The notes under the pieces: generated by a model
Told to the model about the DNA's origin: nothing
The model's database searches: none
The model's input: only the letters and a program-made list of their open reading frames with translations
Assembly (NCBI GenBank): GCA_900239685.1
Contig: OENT01000023.1
Span: 124,001-188,000 of the forward strand
Direction: 5' to 3'
Length of the DNA: 64,000 nt
Origin: Rotaria macrura
Lineage: Eukaryota; Rotifera; Eurotatoria; Philodinida; Philodinidae
Part shown: one piece after another, positions 47,635-58,900 of the stretch
Layout: the number at the start of each line of letters is the position of its first letter
Position numbering within the stretch: the first letter of the stretch is position 1
Made by a program: the position numbers and the translations under genes

Positions 47635-49950
47635 ATGACAAAGAAAAGAATACATGCAATCATTTCACTTTTACTCTTAACCATGGCAAAAAACAATAAG
47701 AATTTCTCTGATGTATCATATTCATTAAAGATTGGCTCTTCGACGTATCATTTTCAAAATTGTCATACGAAAAATTTAAAACAAGATAATAGTAATGATA
47801 ATCATAATAAATATAAAAACAATAATTTTCTCGTTGAAAACAAACGTATACGATCTAAATCAGCGAATGCTTCCATGAAATCATCACCGCGTAGTCAACG
47901 TTCGAAATCTCCAAAACGAACTGTATCACCTGAACATCGATCAAAAACGAGTCCTTATCGTAGAATACCAGCAGACATCTATCTTTCTGCCAAACAACAT
48001 CAACAAGTACCAGATCAAATGCGTAATCATCGTTATATACAAGCAAAAACCAACAGACAAGCAAATCAAATACTAGACCGAATGAGTAAAAGTGAACAAT
48101 TTAATGAAGAAGCTTCTAAAGAGAAATGTATAACTGTTAAGTCAACTAAGAAAAAACGAAAAGCATCGATGGAAACCAAAATTAAAAATCAAAAAAATGA
48201 AATCATTCAAATTTTTAATGAACAAAAACAATTACTTACACAACTATTAGAGCAGCAAATTCGAACGATGACAACATCATCGATAGATGTTATTAAACGT
48301 ATTGTCACCGAAACATTGGAATCTCAACAACAAATATCAAAACAAGAACTCGAACATAGTTTAATTCAAGCAATACAACACGAATTAAAACACATTGCTG
48401 CCAAGGACATTGAGAAAGCTGAAACAACTTCGTTGGATTCAACTACATTTAATCGTTTGGAAGATATTCTTTCACAAACAATAGAAAAATATATTACAAC
48501 AACAAATAAAAGTGATAATATTGCTTTAAATCATTTTTTTAGTGAACAGAAACAGGTTTTAGTTGATACACTTACACAACAACGAGGAACACCATCTATT
48601 GATCTTATTAAACAAGCAGTCAGCGATGCTCTCAGCGAACATAGTTCTCGATCGACGATTATTAATACTAAAACCAATATGACAGAACGTCGCAAGTCAA
48701 ATACTAAGCTTACTAGCGATGATGTTAAGATTAGTGCTAATCTAAATCAAACACGTATCGATGCATCTTTTCGACAACAGCGTGATACGATTGTTGCTAA
48801 TCGATATTTACGTGATACTGTACGAAAATGGTCTAATGTTCGTTCAATATCTTCACTCGTAAAAAAGATTCAAGCTTGTGGTACAAATGATCTCGAAAAT
48901 GCGTGGCTACTATTTTTTTGGATAGGCCATAATATATCTTACGATATTTATTGCGAAAATTGTTCACCCGAAACTGTCTTTGATAATCGAAAGGGTGCAT
49001 GTCAAGGTTTTGTTAATCTCTATCATGAAGTTTGCTCATTGTTGAATATTCAATCTTGGAAAGTGTCAGGTTATATAAAAGAAGATTTTCTTAAGAGAAC
49101 TGAAGATTTAAAAAAATTTTCTCATTCATGGAATGTTATTCTACTCGATCAGTATACTTATTTAGTTGATTCAACATGGGGTGCCGGTGCTAATCAAGAT
49201 GCACATCAATTTCAAGACTACTATTTTTTAACATCATGTGAAGAATTTATTTATACACATTATTCAAATAAATATCAGTTACTTCAACCAGACATAACTA
49301 AACAAGAATTTATTAGTTTACCTGTGATTAAATCAAATTACTATCGATTAAATTTAAGTTTATTAACACCAAAAAATGGTCTCAATCAAACCAATGATAA
49401 TATATTTAAAATCTCACTTAAAACACCTGCATATGTTGAACTATTTGCCTCATTAAAAATTGATGATATCGAATATCCGTGTCATTTACATACATTATGT
49501 CAACGTGATTTAAATCAAATAGATACAATGAATTGTTTTTTTGCTCCACCAACTGATGGACTCTATGAGATAAGAATTCATGCAAAGACAATCGATGAAA
49601 AACCGTATCAAGATACAATTTACATGCGATTAAATGTTTCAAACATGAATCAAGCTATTACATTTCCAATAATATATCAACCATTCATTGAATATAAATG
49701 TATTTTAATTGAACCATTTCGACGTCTCGTAAAAAAGAATGAATATTTATTTATTCATATAAAAATACCTGATGCTATTATAATAAAAATAAAGAATGGT
49801 GATGATTATGTTGTACCAACTAAGGATGAATATAAAGATGGCTTATTAAGAAAAGAAGTTCATGTTCAAGGAGATCTTCATGTATGTGCACAATGGCATG
49901 ATAGAACTAATCAAAAAATATCAACGATTTGCTTTTTTAATATGATTTAA
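47635..49950 (+). CDS. Transglutaminase-fold protein of the kyphoscoliosis-peptidase (KY/hillarin) type
   Basis: Intronless, 771 residues. KY and hillarin are cytoskeletal transglutaminase-like proteins of muscle or septin-linked structures; whether they cross-link or cleave is debated. The C-terminal half holds the fold: WLLFFWIGHNISYDIYC, then Cys456 in NRKGACQGF, His497 in FSHSWNVI and Asp512 in YLVDSTWGAG, so the Cys-His-Asp triad is complete. The tail (YYFLTSCEEFIYTHY and later beta-rich repeats) matches KY-like proteins. The N-terminal part is unlike vertebrate KY. It has a basic Ser/Arg/Pro stretch at about 70-125 (SPRSQRSKSPKRTVSPEHRS), then Gln/Glu/Ile-rich, probably coiled-coil helices at about 175-345. 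Met17 sits in a perfect ACCATGG context and may be the true start. AATAAA lies at 49990-49995. Confidence 0.88.
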   Translation: MTKKRIHAIISLLLLTMAKNNKNFSDVSYSLKIGSSTYHFQNCHTKNLKQDNSNDNHNKYKNNNFLVENKRIRSKSANASMKSSPRSQRSKSPKRTVSPEHRSKTSPYRRIPADIYLSAKQHQQVPDQMRNHRYIQAKTNRQANQILDRMSKSEQFNEEASKEKCITVKSTKKKRKASMETKIKNQKNEIIQIFNEQKQLLTQLLEQQIRTMTTSSIDVIKRIVTETLESQQQISKQELEHSLIQAIQHELKHIAAKDIEKAETTSLDSTTFNRLEDILSQTIEKYITTTNKSDNIALNHFFSEQKQVLVDTLTQQRGTPSIDLIKQAVSDALSEHSSRSTIINTKTNMTERRKSNTKLTSDDVKISANLNQTRIDASFRQQRDTIVANRYLRDTVRKWSNVRSISSLVKKIQACGTNDLENAWLLFFWIGHNISYDIYCENCSPETVFDNRKGACQGFVNLYHEVCSLLNIQSWKVSGYIKEDFLKRTEDLKKFSHSWNVILLDQYTYLVDSTWGAGANQDAHQFQDYYFLTSCEEFIYTHYSNKYQLLQPDITKQEFISLPVIKSNYYRLNLSLLTPKNGLNQTNDNIFKISLKTPAYVELFASLKIDDIEYPCHLHTLCQRDLNQIDTMNCFFAPPTDGLYEIRIHAKTIDEKPYQDTIYMRLNVSNMNQAITFPIIYQPFIEYKCILIEPFRRLVKKNEYLFIHIKIPDAIIIKIKNGDDYVVPTKDEYKDGLLRKEVHVQGDLHVCAQWHDRTNQKISTICFFNMI

Positions 49951-49989
49951 GATATTCTCTCTGTTTTTCTTCTTCTTTTCTCTGCTTCA

Positions 49990-49995
49990 AATAAA
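49990..49995 (+). terminator. AATAAA polyadenylation signal of the KY-like gene
   Basis: A canonical signal 40 nt past the stop codon. The next gene starts only 204 nt further on. Confidence 0.6.
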
Positions 49996-50198
49996 TTATA
50001 ATAACAATGTTTTCAAACATTTATATCTAATCGTTTCCTTTCAAATAAGAAAAACAAAAATGTGCATCAAAATACGCGCACAACATCATCATCATAGTTT
50101 ACATAGACAAAGAGAGCGATCGTCTATGTATAAAGCCTATATATATAAAGAAGTAGACGAAAGCATACATGTGTTATTCGGTGTACACATTCACAACA

Positions 50199-51673
50199 AT
50201 GATTTCTATTTGGCTCGTTCTTCTTCATGCACTTTTAGCTAGTGCAAACATTAACAACGTCCCTTATACTATACGAATTTATTCTAATCTAGCAGAAATA
50301 ATTCGACCTATTGACAAATTACCACTTGAATTTACCGATGATGATTGGAATAGTATTCGATCTGATTCAATAACACTCGTTGGTGACAATGTTAATATTA
50401 CATTACAAACAATAACAGAACAAAAGAAAGCCCTTAATGGTGCGGACGTTTATATTCGTTCACCGACATCAACAGAAAAACTAGTCAAGTTAATCAAAGG
50501 AGTTCTTATTGATGAAGTTAATAACATAGTTAAAATACAAAATGAATCCATTGCTGATAAACAAACGTTATTTTTTATTGTGCCATACAATCACATATTT
50601 TATCTTGAAGAGCCAAGTAAACCAAAACACTATGTCGATTTTTTATACAATGCATCGAATTCAAAAGTATTTGTAAGTTATCTTCAATCCAATCTCAATT
50701 GGCGAACACAATATCAATTGAATTTACATAATGATGTTATTGATCTTATTGCTATGGCTAATATTCGAAACGATGGCAAATCATCTGTATTCATTGAACA
50801 GGGTGAACTTATTTGTGGTGATATTAATTTACAAATGCAACCACTACAACACGATAGATCATTTCGTAAATATCGATCAGGTATGGAATTATTGTCACAA
50901 TACCAAAGTAGTTCGATTCAAGGAGTATTTGCCGATGTACCATCGTCAGTGTCTGTTGAACAAGGAAAAGAACTAGCTGGTTTATATGTTTTTCCTATCG
51001 ATAAACCATTTGTGATTAATGCAAAAACAAATCATCTATTGCCTATGTTTCATCCGCAAGTGTCCGTTGAACGATACGGTTTGATTTCAAAAGTTTTTTC
51101 TACTATGCCAAGCAATGGCAAAGCTTATCGTTCATATCGTTTGCAATCCGACCGATATCTTTCCCAAGGAAAGTATGTGAAATCATATTTTTTTGTTAAG
51201 TAAATATGAATATTTCATTATCTTCATGTAATTGTTTTAGTTGTATCATAAGAGAATATGATCGAGTTGTAGGTGAAACAGGATTACCAAGTTTAGCTGC
51301 CAATGACAAACATGAGTTTTCAATAGGAGAAGATGCTGATATTATCTATAAAGAAAATGCAACGTTGATTTCATCGATTCATTTCAATGAAACAGAATCG
51401 ATGGGAAAAATGTCATTAGATATGAATATGTCACCATCAATTTTGATTGTGCGAACAAAGTTTATCTATCAAATACATTTGCAAGTGAAAAATTTTAAAA
51501 ACCGTTCAATTAATATTGAATATGAACAAAGAGTTCATGCTTATCAAAGTATGAAAATGATGAAATCAGATGAAAATCAATTTATTCAGGATGGTTCATC
51601 AATTAAATCAAATATGACAATACAAGCGAATAAAACTGAAAATTATTGTTATACAATTGAATTAATTCGTTAG
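50199..51673 (+). CDS. Secreted DUF4139/DUF4140-type protein
   Basis: Exons are 50199-51172 and 51241-51673, joined in phase 2, giving 1407 nt and 468 residues. The start chosen is the second in-frame Met, because MISIWLVLLHALLASA is a good signal peptide; the longer frame from 50169 adds ten residues that spoil it. The N-terminal DUF4140-like part has LAEIIRPIDKLPLEFTDDDW and LNGADVYIRSP. The DUF4139-like part begins at VSYLQSNLNWRTQYQLNL and continues with ANIRNDGKSSVFIEQGELI, ELAGLYVFPIDKPFVI and SYRLQSDRYLSQGNCIIREY. The C terminus is beta-rich with several N-x-S/T sequons and no membrane anchor. The family has no agreed function; its beta-sandwich look and the export signal suggest an extracellular or lumenal role. 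AATAAA lies at 51731-51736. Confidence 0.85.
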
Positions 51674-51730
51674 AATATTTAATTCTATTCGAATTTTTCA
51701 AAAACATTTTCCTTCTTTCCTTTTCCTGTA

Positions 51731-51736
51731 AATAAA
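51731..51736 (+). terminator. AATAAA polyadenylation signal of the DUF4139-type gene
   Basis: A canonical signal 57 nt past the stop codon. Confidence 0.6.
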
Positions 51737-51964
51737 TACATTTATGAACGAAATAAATTATAATTTCAAACTTGAACCCAACAAGAATCTACAGAAATGT
51801 CGACTTGTCTATTGTTTGAATAAACTATCCTTTTGTTTCTAGTAGCAATAATGTCTCGTATATGTCTATTTATTCTAGAGGTCGTTAATGATTGCATAGA
51901 ACTGAAAGATTACATCAAACTCATTTCCATTTGATTATATTGACTATCTATGATTGTTTGCATC

Positions 51965-51968
<4 letters not shown>

Positions 51969-52004
<36 letters not shown>
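51969..52004 (+). repeat. (TA)n microsatellite
   Basis: About 18 uninterrupted TA units. Confidence 0.95.
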
Positions 52005-52008
<4 letters not shown>

Positions 52009-55000
52009 CAAGTCATTAAGTGCTTTGAACTAATATTGTTTGTTAGAAAAACATGCGCTAGGAATTTGTGTTAATCAAGCATTAATGTGCACATAAATGA
52101 GCAAACATGTTTGTTCAATATTCTTTGATTACATATGAGTAATAAAGTCGAGATAAAACGATTGAAAATATGTACAAAAAAATTTACAAAGCCTTGAAAA
52201 TTCTAGTATGTAAAAATGAATTTTTCAATCGATCTTTTGTATTTTAGCAAAATGTTGCAGAGAGAAGAAGGAAAGCATACTGGTTCCATATTTTATCTGG
52301 TAAAATTAACAGGATGCATATTTTTGAACATTTCTTTTCTTGATAGAATAATCAAATTGATTACTGATTGTTTAAGAATCGATTGTTATTGAGAAAAATG
52401 AATTTTTTTTAATAACATCGTATGTTATTTGATTTTTCTATCCGATATCCAGTTATCTAGTATTAGTCAATAAGAAGAATAATCTTCTCAAAACCTCGTA
52501 ATACAATGGTTACAATAGCTACCAATTGGAAATGACGCATGCAATCGATGACGTAATATAGGTTCATTAACTTGCGTATTAAAGCATGAGTAAAACATTG
52601 TTTTCTCTCGAGATATAATTTTAAAATACATTATATAGATTTTAAAATAATTAATTAAACTGTTTGAATATATAAATAATGATTGGTATGATATTTGTCT
52701 TGCTTCAATGACATTTTGTTTGTTGTCAAGGTCTTAATATTACATCTCATAAGAGACGAGAAAGAAAGGAAGTTCTTCAGAAGCTCACAAATCTACTTTC
52801 TTCGACAAATATAAATGGGTACATTTTTAGCCGTGTTTACTAATATAACTCGTATTAAGGAAAAAAAAGCTCTTGCTTTAGTACAAGATGAATCTATTTT
52901 TAGAATATTTTATTGTTTCTAATCAAAATGTTATATGAACTATCGAATTTTTAATTCTATGCTATTCAATTTACTAATAAAATATTAATATGTGAAATCA
53001 TATGGTTTAATGACGTACAATTAAATTTAAATTTTTCAATATTTTGATTCATGAGTTAAAAGAATAATAATAAAGTTCATCTTTAACTCTGTTATATTTG
53101 ATTATTCAAGGCGATAGTAACTAGTAATTGTCGATATCAGTTAATCAAAGGAAGGCTTTTAACGATGATACTAATCTTCATATATCTCATGTCAGTAGTA
53201 TGCTTACTATGTTATGCTTATAATAAGAACTACGTTTGATCATTTTACGATAGCCGTTTGTATGGAAACTACGAGAAATCATTTGTTGCCAACTATCGAA
53301 CAAAAGGATAGAGTAGACTTATTGATAGATTTGTTATCTTAATACAAATTCGATGATTGGTTCTAAAAAAAAAGTATTCTTTGTTCGTATCGTCTTTTTA
53401 CATGATATCTAATGAGTGAAGTGTTCACTTTCATACTCTGTTCAACGATACTATTAAAGGATAAAAACTCAATATTCATAATTTCACAGATCTAATCGAT
53501 ATTTTTTTTCATGTTCAGTATTTTTTAATAATATTTTTCTATTATACGTATAAAATCGTCATGCTATTGTTATTTTGTGGTTATTAATTGCACAACCATG
53601 AGTGCATAAAAAGTTTATCGACTGAGCAGTATTACAAATTTACACGACATAAGCTAAATATAATAGTTTACCTTATGGGAGAACATGTTGATTTTATCTC
53701 TAAAGAAAACGTTACTTTGATATTTCATCAACAAGGTCTCAAATTCGAGTAGAATCAACGTCGTTTAAAATATGAACTTGCATTTGATCTATGTGTGAGA
53801 TACATGTGCGAGTGAAGTTTTTTCAAATTATATATTGACCATGACCTAATATCAGATATTTGTACAGGGATTTTCTTTTTGAAATCATATTATGGAAAAT
53901 GTATTCAATGTAGTTATATCGATTCGATCGACAATAAGACTATTACCATGTAAATCAGATGCTAACTTTTATCTGAAATATCGAATGAACTTGACAATGA
54001 ACAGATCTTGACTTTTATTGAATATGTATAGTTTCAATTTTAATGAACGGTGACAAACCCTTTTTGCCTAGAGCCTATTTTCTTTCTTATGATATGTGAT
54101 CGATATGCACCGAACGTTCGAAGTCGATCTTGAATGCATCCATTATCATTTAATTAGTATAAGCGGTGAGTAGACAGCAAAAAAAAAACGAAAGCTTTCA
54201 TGGTTAACATTAATAGGTCAAACGACACTGAAGTACATTCTTCGAGAAAATGGAAGAAAGTAGGCATTGAAGAAAAAAGTTAATCACTGATATTCTCAAA
54301 TAGATGAATCTGAACTAAAGCGAGTTCCTTTGTTTGTAGAAAGTTGATCGGAGAGTGATCTAAATGTTTTTGATACAATCTCAAACTGTTGATTAGTTTC
54401 TGAACTTACTTACTCTTTCTCATTGTCTATCCTCATTACTTTATCATTTCGACAATCTTTCATGAATTTTCAATGGACTTAATATTCTATCGTGTATGAG
54501 AAACAAGACTGTTTGAATCTGAATAACGTGACTACTGAAGTGTGTAAAAATCGTACTTGAACTTAAGCAATTAGCCATGACAAAATAATACCTGAAGGTG
54601 TCTATTAAAAATTGATTCCCTCTTTCCGATCTATAAAAACTAGAACCTATAGCTTTCGAGCCTCTACGGTACCATCTTTTCCATTTGAATATGATTAATT
54701 ATTCCATAAGCTTTATAAACGCTTCAAGTTGATCGTTAGCTGCTTTTATTTAAAAAATGTGACTGCATCTATGATAAAGAAGAACTACAGTAAACAGGAT
54801 GAAAGCATATTTACAATTCAAATAAGATTCATTTTTCTTTGGCGTCAAGAGAATTCAGCAAGAGTGAAAAGCATACATCCGTTGACAAATTCAGACAATA
54901 GCAAAAAAGAAAACTTTTGAATTCATCAGTCTTTGAACTATCACTATTTCTCTATTGCCTTCGTCAATTTTTTCAGATCTAAATCTCAGAACATCGAGCT

Positions 55001-55639
55001 ACAATCATTCATCTTGCCTTTTAAATAGTTTAATGAAAATCCATTGCAATCTTACAAAGAAGTATATCATTTTGTTCGTTTACTTAGTTCACACACACAC
55101 AGCAAGAAACGATACACACGAAAAAAAGAAGAAATACGCAAAAGAGTTATTTTCAAAAACGAAAAAAAACCCGAAGTCAAAAAAAAAGAGATCTTCATAA
55201 CAACAAGAAAAAAAACGGAGAGAAAGTGAGAACGATAACAGATATATGGCATAGATGTGTATTATTTGTTGTTATTATTATTGTTCTGCTTGTTTTTTAA
55301 TTACAAAAAAAGAAAAAGAAAAAAAAAGAAAACATTTTTTTTCTCAATTGCACGATACACAAAACTGGGGGAAGAACGGGTAAAAGTGAAGCAATAACGA
55401 ATAGATGTTATTTTCAGTTGTTCGATTACAAAGAAAACGTAAGCCGGATAAAATGAAAGAAAATCAAAAAAGGATTTACAGTAATAATAGACATATACTA
55501 AACCAGATGTACACAAAACACATTACAAGCATTGTTCTTTGTCATGAGAAAAAAAAGAAACGAAAACCAAATCTATGAAAAAAAAAAAAAGAATCGCACT
55601 CACATACACACGTACATATATATATTTATATAGAAACTA

Positions 55640-55662
55640 CACTGCACTGCACTGCACTGCAC
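55640..55662 (+). repeat. (CACTG)n pentanucleotide microsatellite
   Basis: About four and a half tandem cactg units, next to TA-rich tracts in the 3' flank of the zinc-finger gene. Confidence 0.9.
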
Positions 55663-55869
55663 ACATATATAGATATATTTATACATACACGCATAAAGTG
55701 TGTCATGGGATTTTGTTCGTTATATTCGCATATGCGAGATGTAAGTAAGGAAACCGAGCGACCATTGCGATACAAAAATAAGGATTGCAACAAAACTGTT
55801 CGATAGAGTAGATGTGTAGACTAGCTCAACACACGCACACATACATATATATATATATATAAGACAAAC

Positions 55870-55904
<35 letters not shown>

Positions 55905-55906
55905 GA
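55870..55906 (+). repeat. (GA)n microsatellite
   Basis: An AG run with one C interruption, within 120 bp of the zinc-finger gene's stop codon. Confidence 0.9.
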
Positions 55907-55981
55907 CAGAGGGTTAAAAGATATCTGAACGTGAGCTTCGAAAGATACATGCGCATACAAATTTATATATATAGATAAATA

Positions 55982-58900
55982 TTAATCAGCTATAATAGCT
56001 GTTGCTGCTGCTGCTGTCGGAGTTGTATTATCAACAGGTTTAAGTCGTAGTGATACTTCTAATGGTTTGGTAACACGATGACGACAAGGTAAATAAACCA
56101 TACATGGTACAAATAGATCTTTATATACATCATCATCACTTTCAACTAAGAAAGGTTGCATAGACAAAAGACGACTATTATTATTATTGTTGTTGTTATT
56201 ATTGTTATTATTATTATTATTATTATTATTGTCATTGGTTGATATTTTAGTCGCTGTTGTTGTAGTTGATGATGATGAATAATTATTTATTTCCTTTGCC
56301 AAATTAATATTTTCTGATTCATTACTATCAGTTATATGACCATTTAGATCATTATCATGTGTTATTGAATATTTTCTTGTTGATATAAGATTCATATCAG
56401 TTGGAATCGTAGATGTTGCAGATAGAATATTTGCTGATACTGAAAGTGTTGTTTTCGATGATTGAGAATCTGAAGATGGAGATAATTGAGATGTTGTACC
56501 TGATGCTGTTGATGGTTGTATTAAACGTAAATCGTCCACGGATATATTATGAACATTTCGCATGTGAGCACGTAAAAAGTATTTATTACATAATTCCTAG
56601 AAGAAAAATGAAGAAAACTCGTATACAGTAAAACATCATCTTCTCTTCAAAATCAATCTCGGGAATAGTATTGATCAGTTTTGTTTTGAAATACTACTGA
56701 ATATTTATAATGAATAAATTTTCATGTATGAGAAAAAATAAATAAATAGAAGCAATCAACTCTCTATAATATAAACAATTCTTTGGAGACAATAATTGTA
56801 TTTAGTGAATTTGGAAAAGAAAGGGTACGCATTTCATGTAGCACCTAATCAATTTTTGAAGATCTAAAATATCTTCTATTTAAAGGAGAAAAAATTATCG
56901 AGTTGAACTTTTCTATGTTACAATGATTGATAAAGGTCGTCATGAACTTCAACTATTTTCATAAGACGTTATTATATAAAATCTTTCATCTTGAAAGGAC
57001 AGTACTACTACAAATCAAGCCGTTTCCATTTGGTATATTCTCCATATGTCAAAAATATTATTCTACTAAAAGCATTTTAGACTGTTTTCCAAGGCATAAC
57101 GATAGGAAAAAACAGAATTTCAATCTGAAATTTTGCTTATATCTATTCATGTATGTATGTATGTATGTATGTGTCATGGCTACATGACCAGACGGAAACA
57201 TTTCTTTTTTGGGATAATACATTTTAATATTTCCATTAATATCATTGCAATAAGCCGAAACTACTTGTTGATGAGAAATAAATAATTATCCTCAGCTTGG
57301 CGACCCTTCTTTATGAGAATAGTCTACTTATTAGTATCATTCATGTCTATAATTTTTATGATATTGCGACATGAAATTCAATTGAACTTCAGTGCTATTT
57401 GTGTTTAGATTATATATGGATAAATTTTTAGTATTAACAATATCTTCATCGATGCTAACATTGTAGGATATTGAATACAAAACATTGAGAGTCATACACA
57501 AAATGTTAGTCTTATATGGAATCGATCAAAGACAATTGAGTATAACAGATCATCTGAAATAATTTCATTTTTATTTGCCATACATTATCGTTCTTGAAAT
57601 GAACTATTCATTGGCATTTATAGTAAATTTCTGAGAAGAATAATTAGATGATGTCTTGTTCATTTATCAAGATCCTATACGATGTTAACAACTGATTTTG
57701 AGAAAGAAACAAGCAGTCGCATGTGTAAAATCGAAAAATAGTTAAATTTAGAATTGAAATATTCTCACGCTTAATAAACTATTCGAGTTCTGAGTTTGAT
57801 TTGATTTTGCATAGAATCAATCTGTCAATTATTTCTACTAACCTTTTTACAAACTTGACAAGTAACACGTAATTGTACTTGTGGTGTTTGTTTTAAACGA
57901 ACGTTATTATTTCCTACAAGATTATTTCCATTTGTTAATGGCCGTTTCAGTGTATTTGAAACGATGAGATTTTTATTCGCTGACGTTGTTGTACCATTTA
58001 ACAATGTTATTGGTTGTTGTTGAATACCATGTACATTATTCATATGTACATGAAGAAATTTCGTAGGAAATGATTTTGAACATATTTCACAAATACTTGA
58101 CGTTGCTTGTTCGATCAAACCATTTGTTGTATTGTTATTAATAATAATATTATTATTGTTATTATTATTTGTACCAATGAATGTATTAACTGAATTTGTT
58201 AATGTATCTGGACTTGGTATAACACCTGGTTCAGTATTTGATGTATTCATTTCATCAACAACAAGTTGAGGTGGACTACCATCAACAGACGACACAGATT
58301 GTTGTTGTTGTTCAATATTATCATTTGATGTTTCAGAATTACCCATTGGAACCGATGATGATGTTACCATTGGATCAGGTCCAACACCATGTACTTTGAG
58401 TTTATGCGTTTTGAGAAAATATTTGTTACATACTTGCTAGAAAAATAGAAAATAAGAAATTATTATTTTTCTTTGTTTTATTTCAATTTCATATTGAAAT
58501 ATTTAATCGTACCTTATGACATATATCACACGAAACTCGATCAGCCATTTTTGCAGCAAAATATGTATCAACAATGCCCGTAATAACAGCTGATGGATTT
58601 GGTGATGTCATCGTATCAATAGGCGATGATGCTTTAATAACAGTTGTTGTTGTTGTTGTTGTTGTTGATGATGACGATGATGGGATTTCATTTGTTTCTA
58701 ATTTAATTTTTTTAACTGTATTACTATTTAATGTACCATTAGATGATTTAATTAAATTTGACATTTTTGTTCGTTGATGCTGTTGAGTATCATAACTTTG
58801 TATATCTGTTGTTATTTGATGTTTATTCATTAAATGTAATTGTAAATAATCATTTGTTTGAAACTTTTTCCCGCATAAATGACACGTACTTATTTGAGAT

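Larger units (their letters stand above)
51674..55981. other. 4.3-kb gene-poor spacer between convergent genes
   Basis: AT-rich sequence with no supportable gene. Frames at 54729-54920 and 54955-55252 (both strands) are Lys-rich or Phe-rich low complexity. The last 400 bases, 3' of the zinc-finger gene, are dense in microsatellites. They probably form the 3' untranslated region of that gene. Confidence 0.55.

Noticed and set aside
54955-55516. Lys-rich and Phe-rich frames on both strands
   Set aside because: Poly-A/poly-T rich low-complexity DNA; no domain, and the frames mirror each other.
58574-58777. Plus-strand frame with a long Val/Asp run
   Set aside because: It is the antisense of the Ser/Thr/Asn-rich part of the zinc-finger gene's exon 6; the run is the complement of ACA/ACT/TCA codons.
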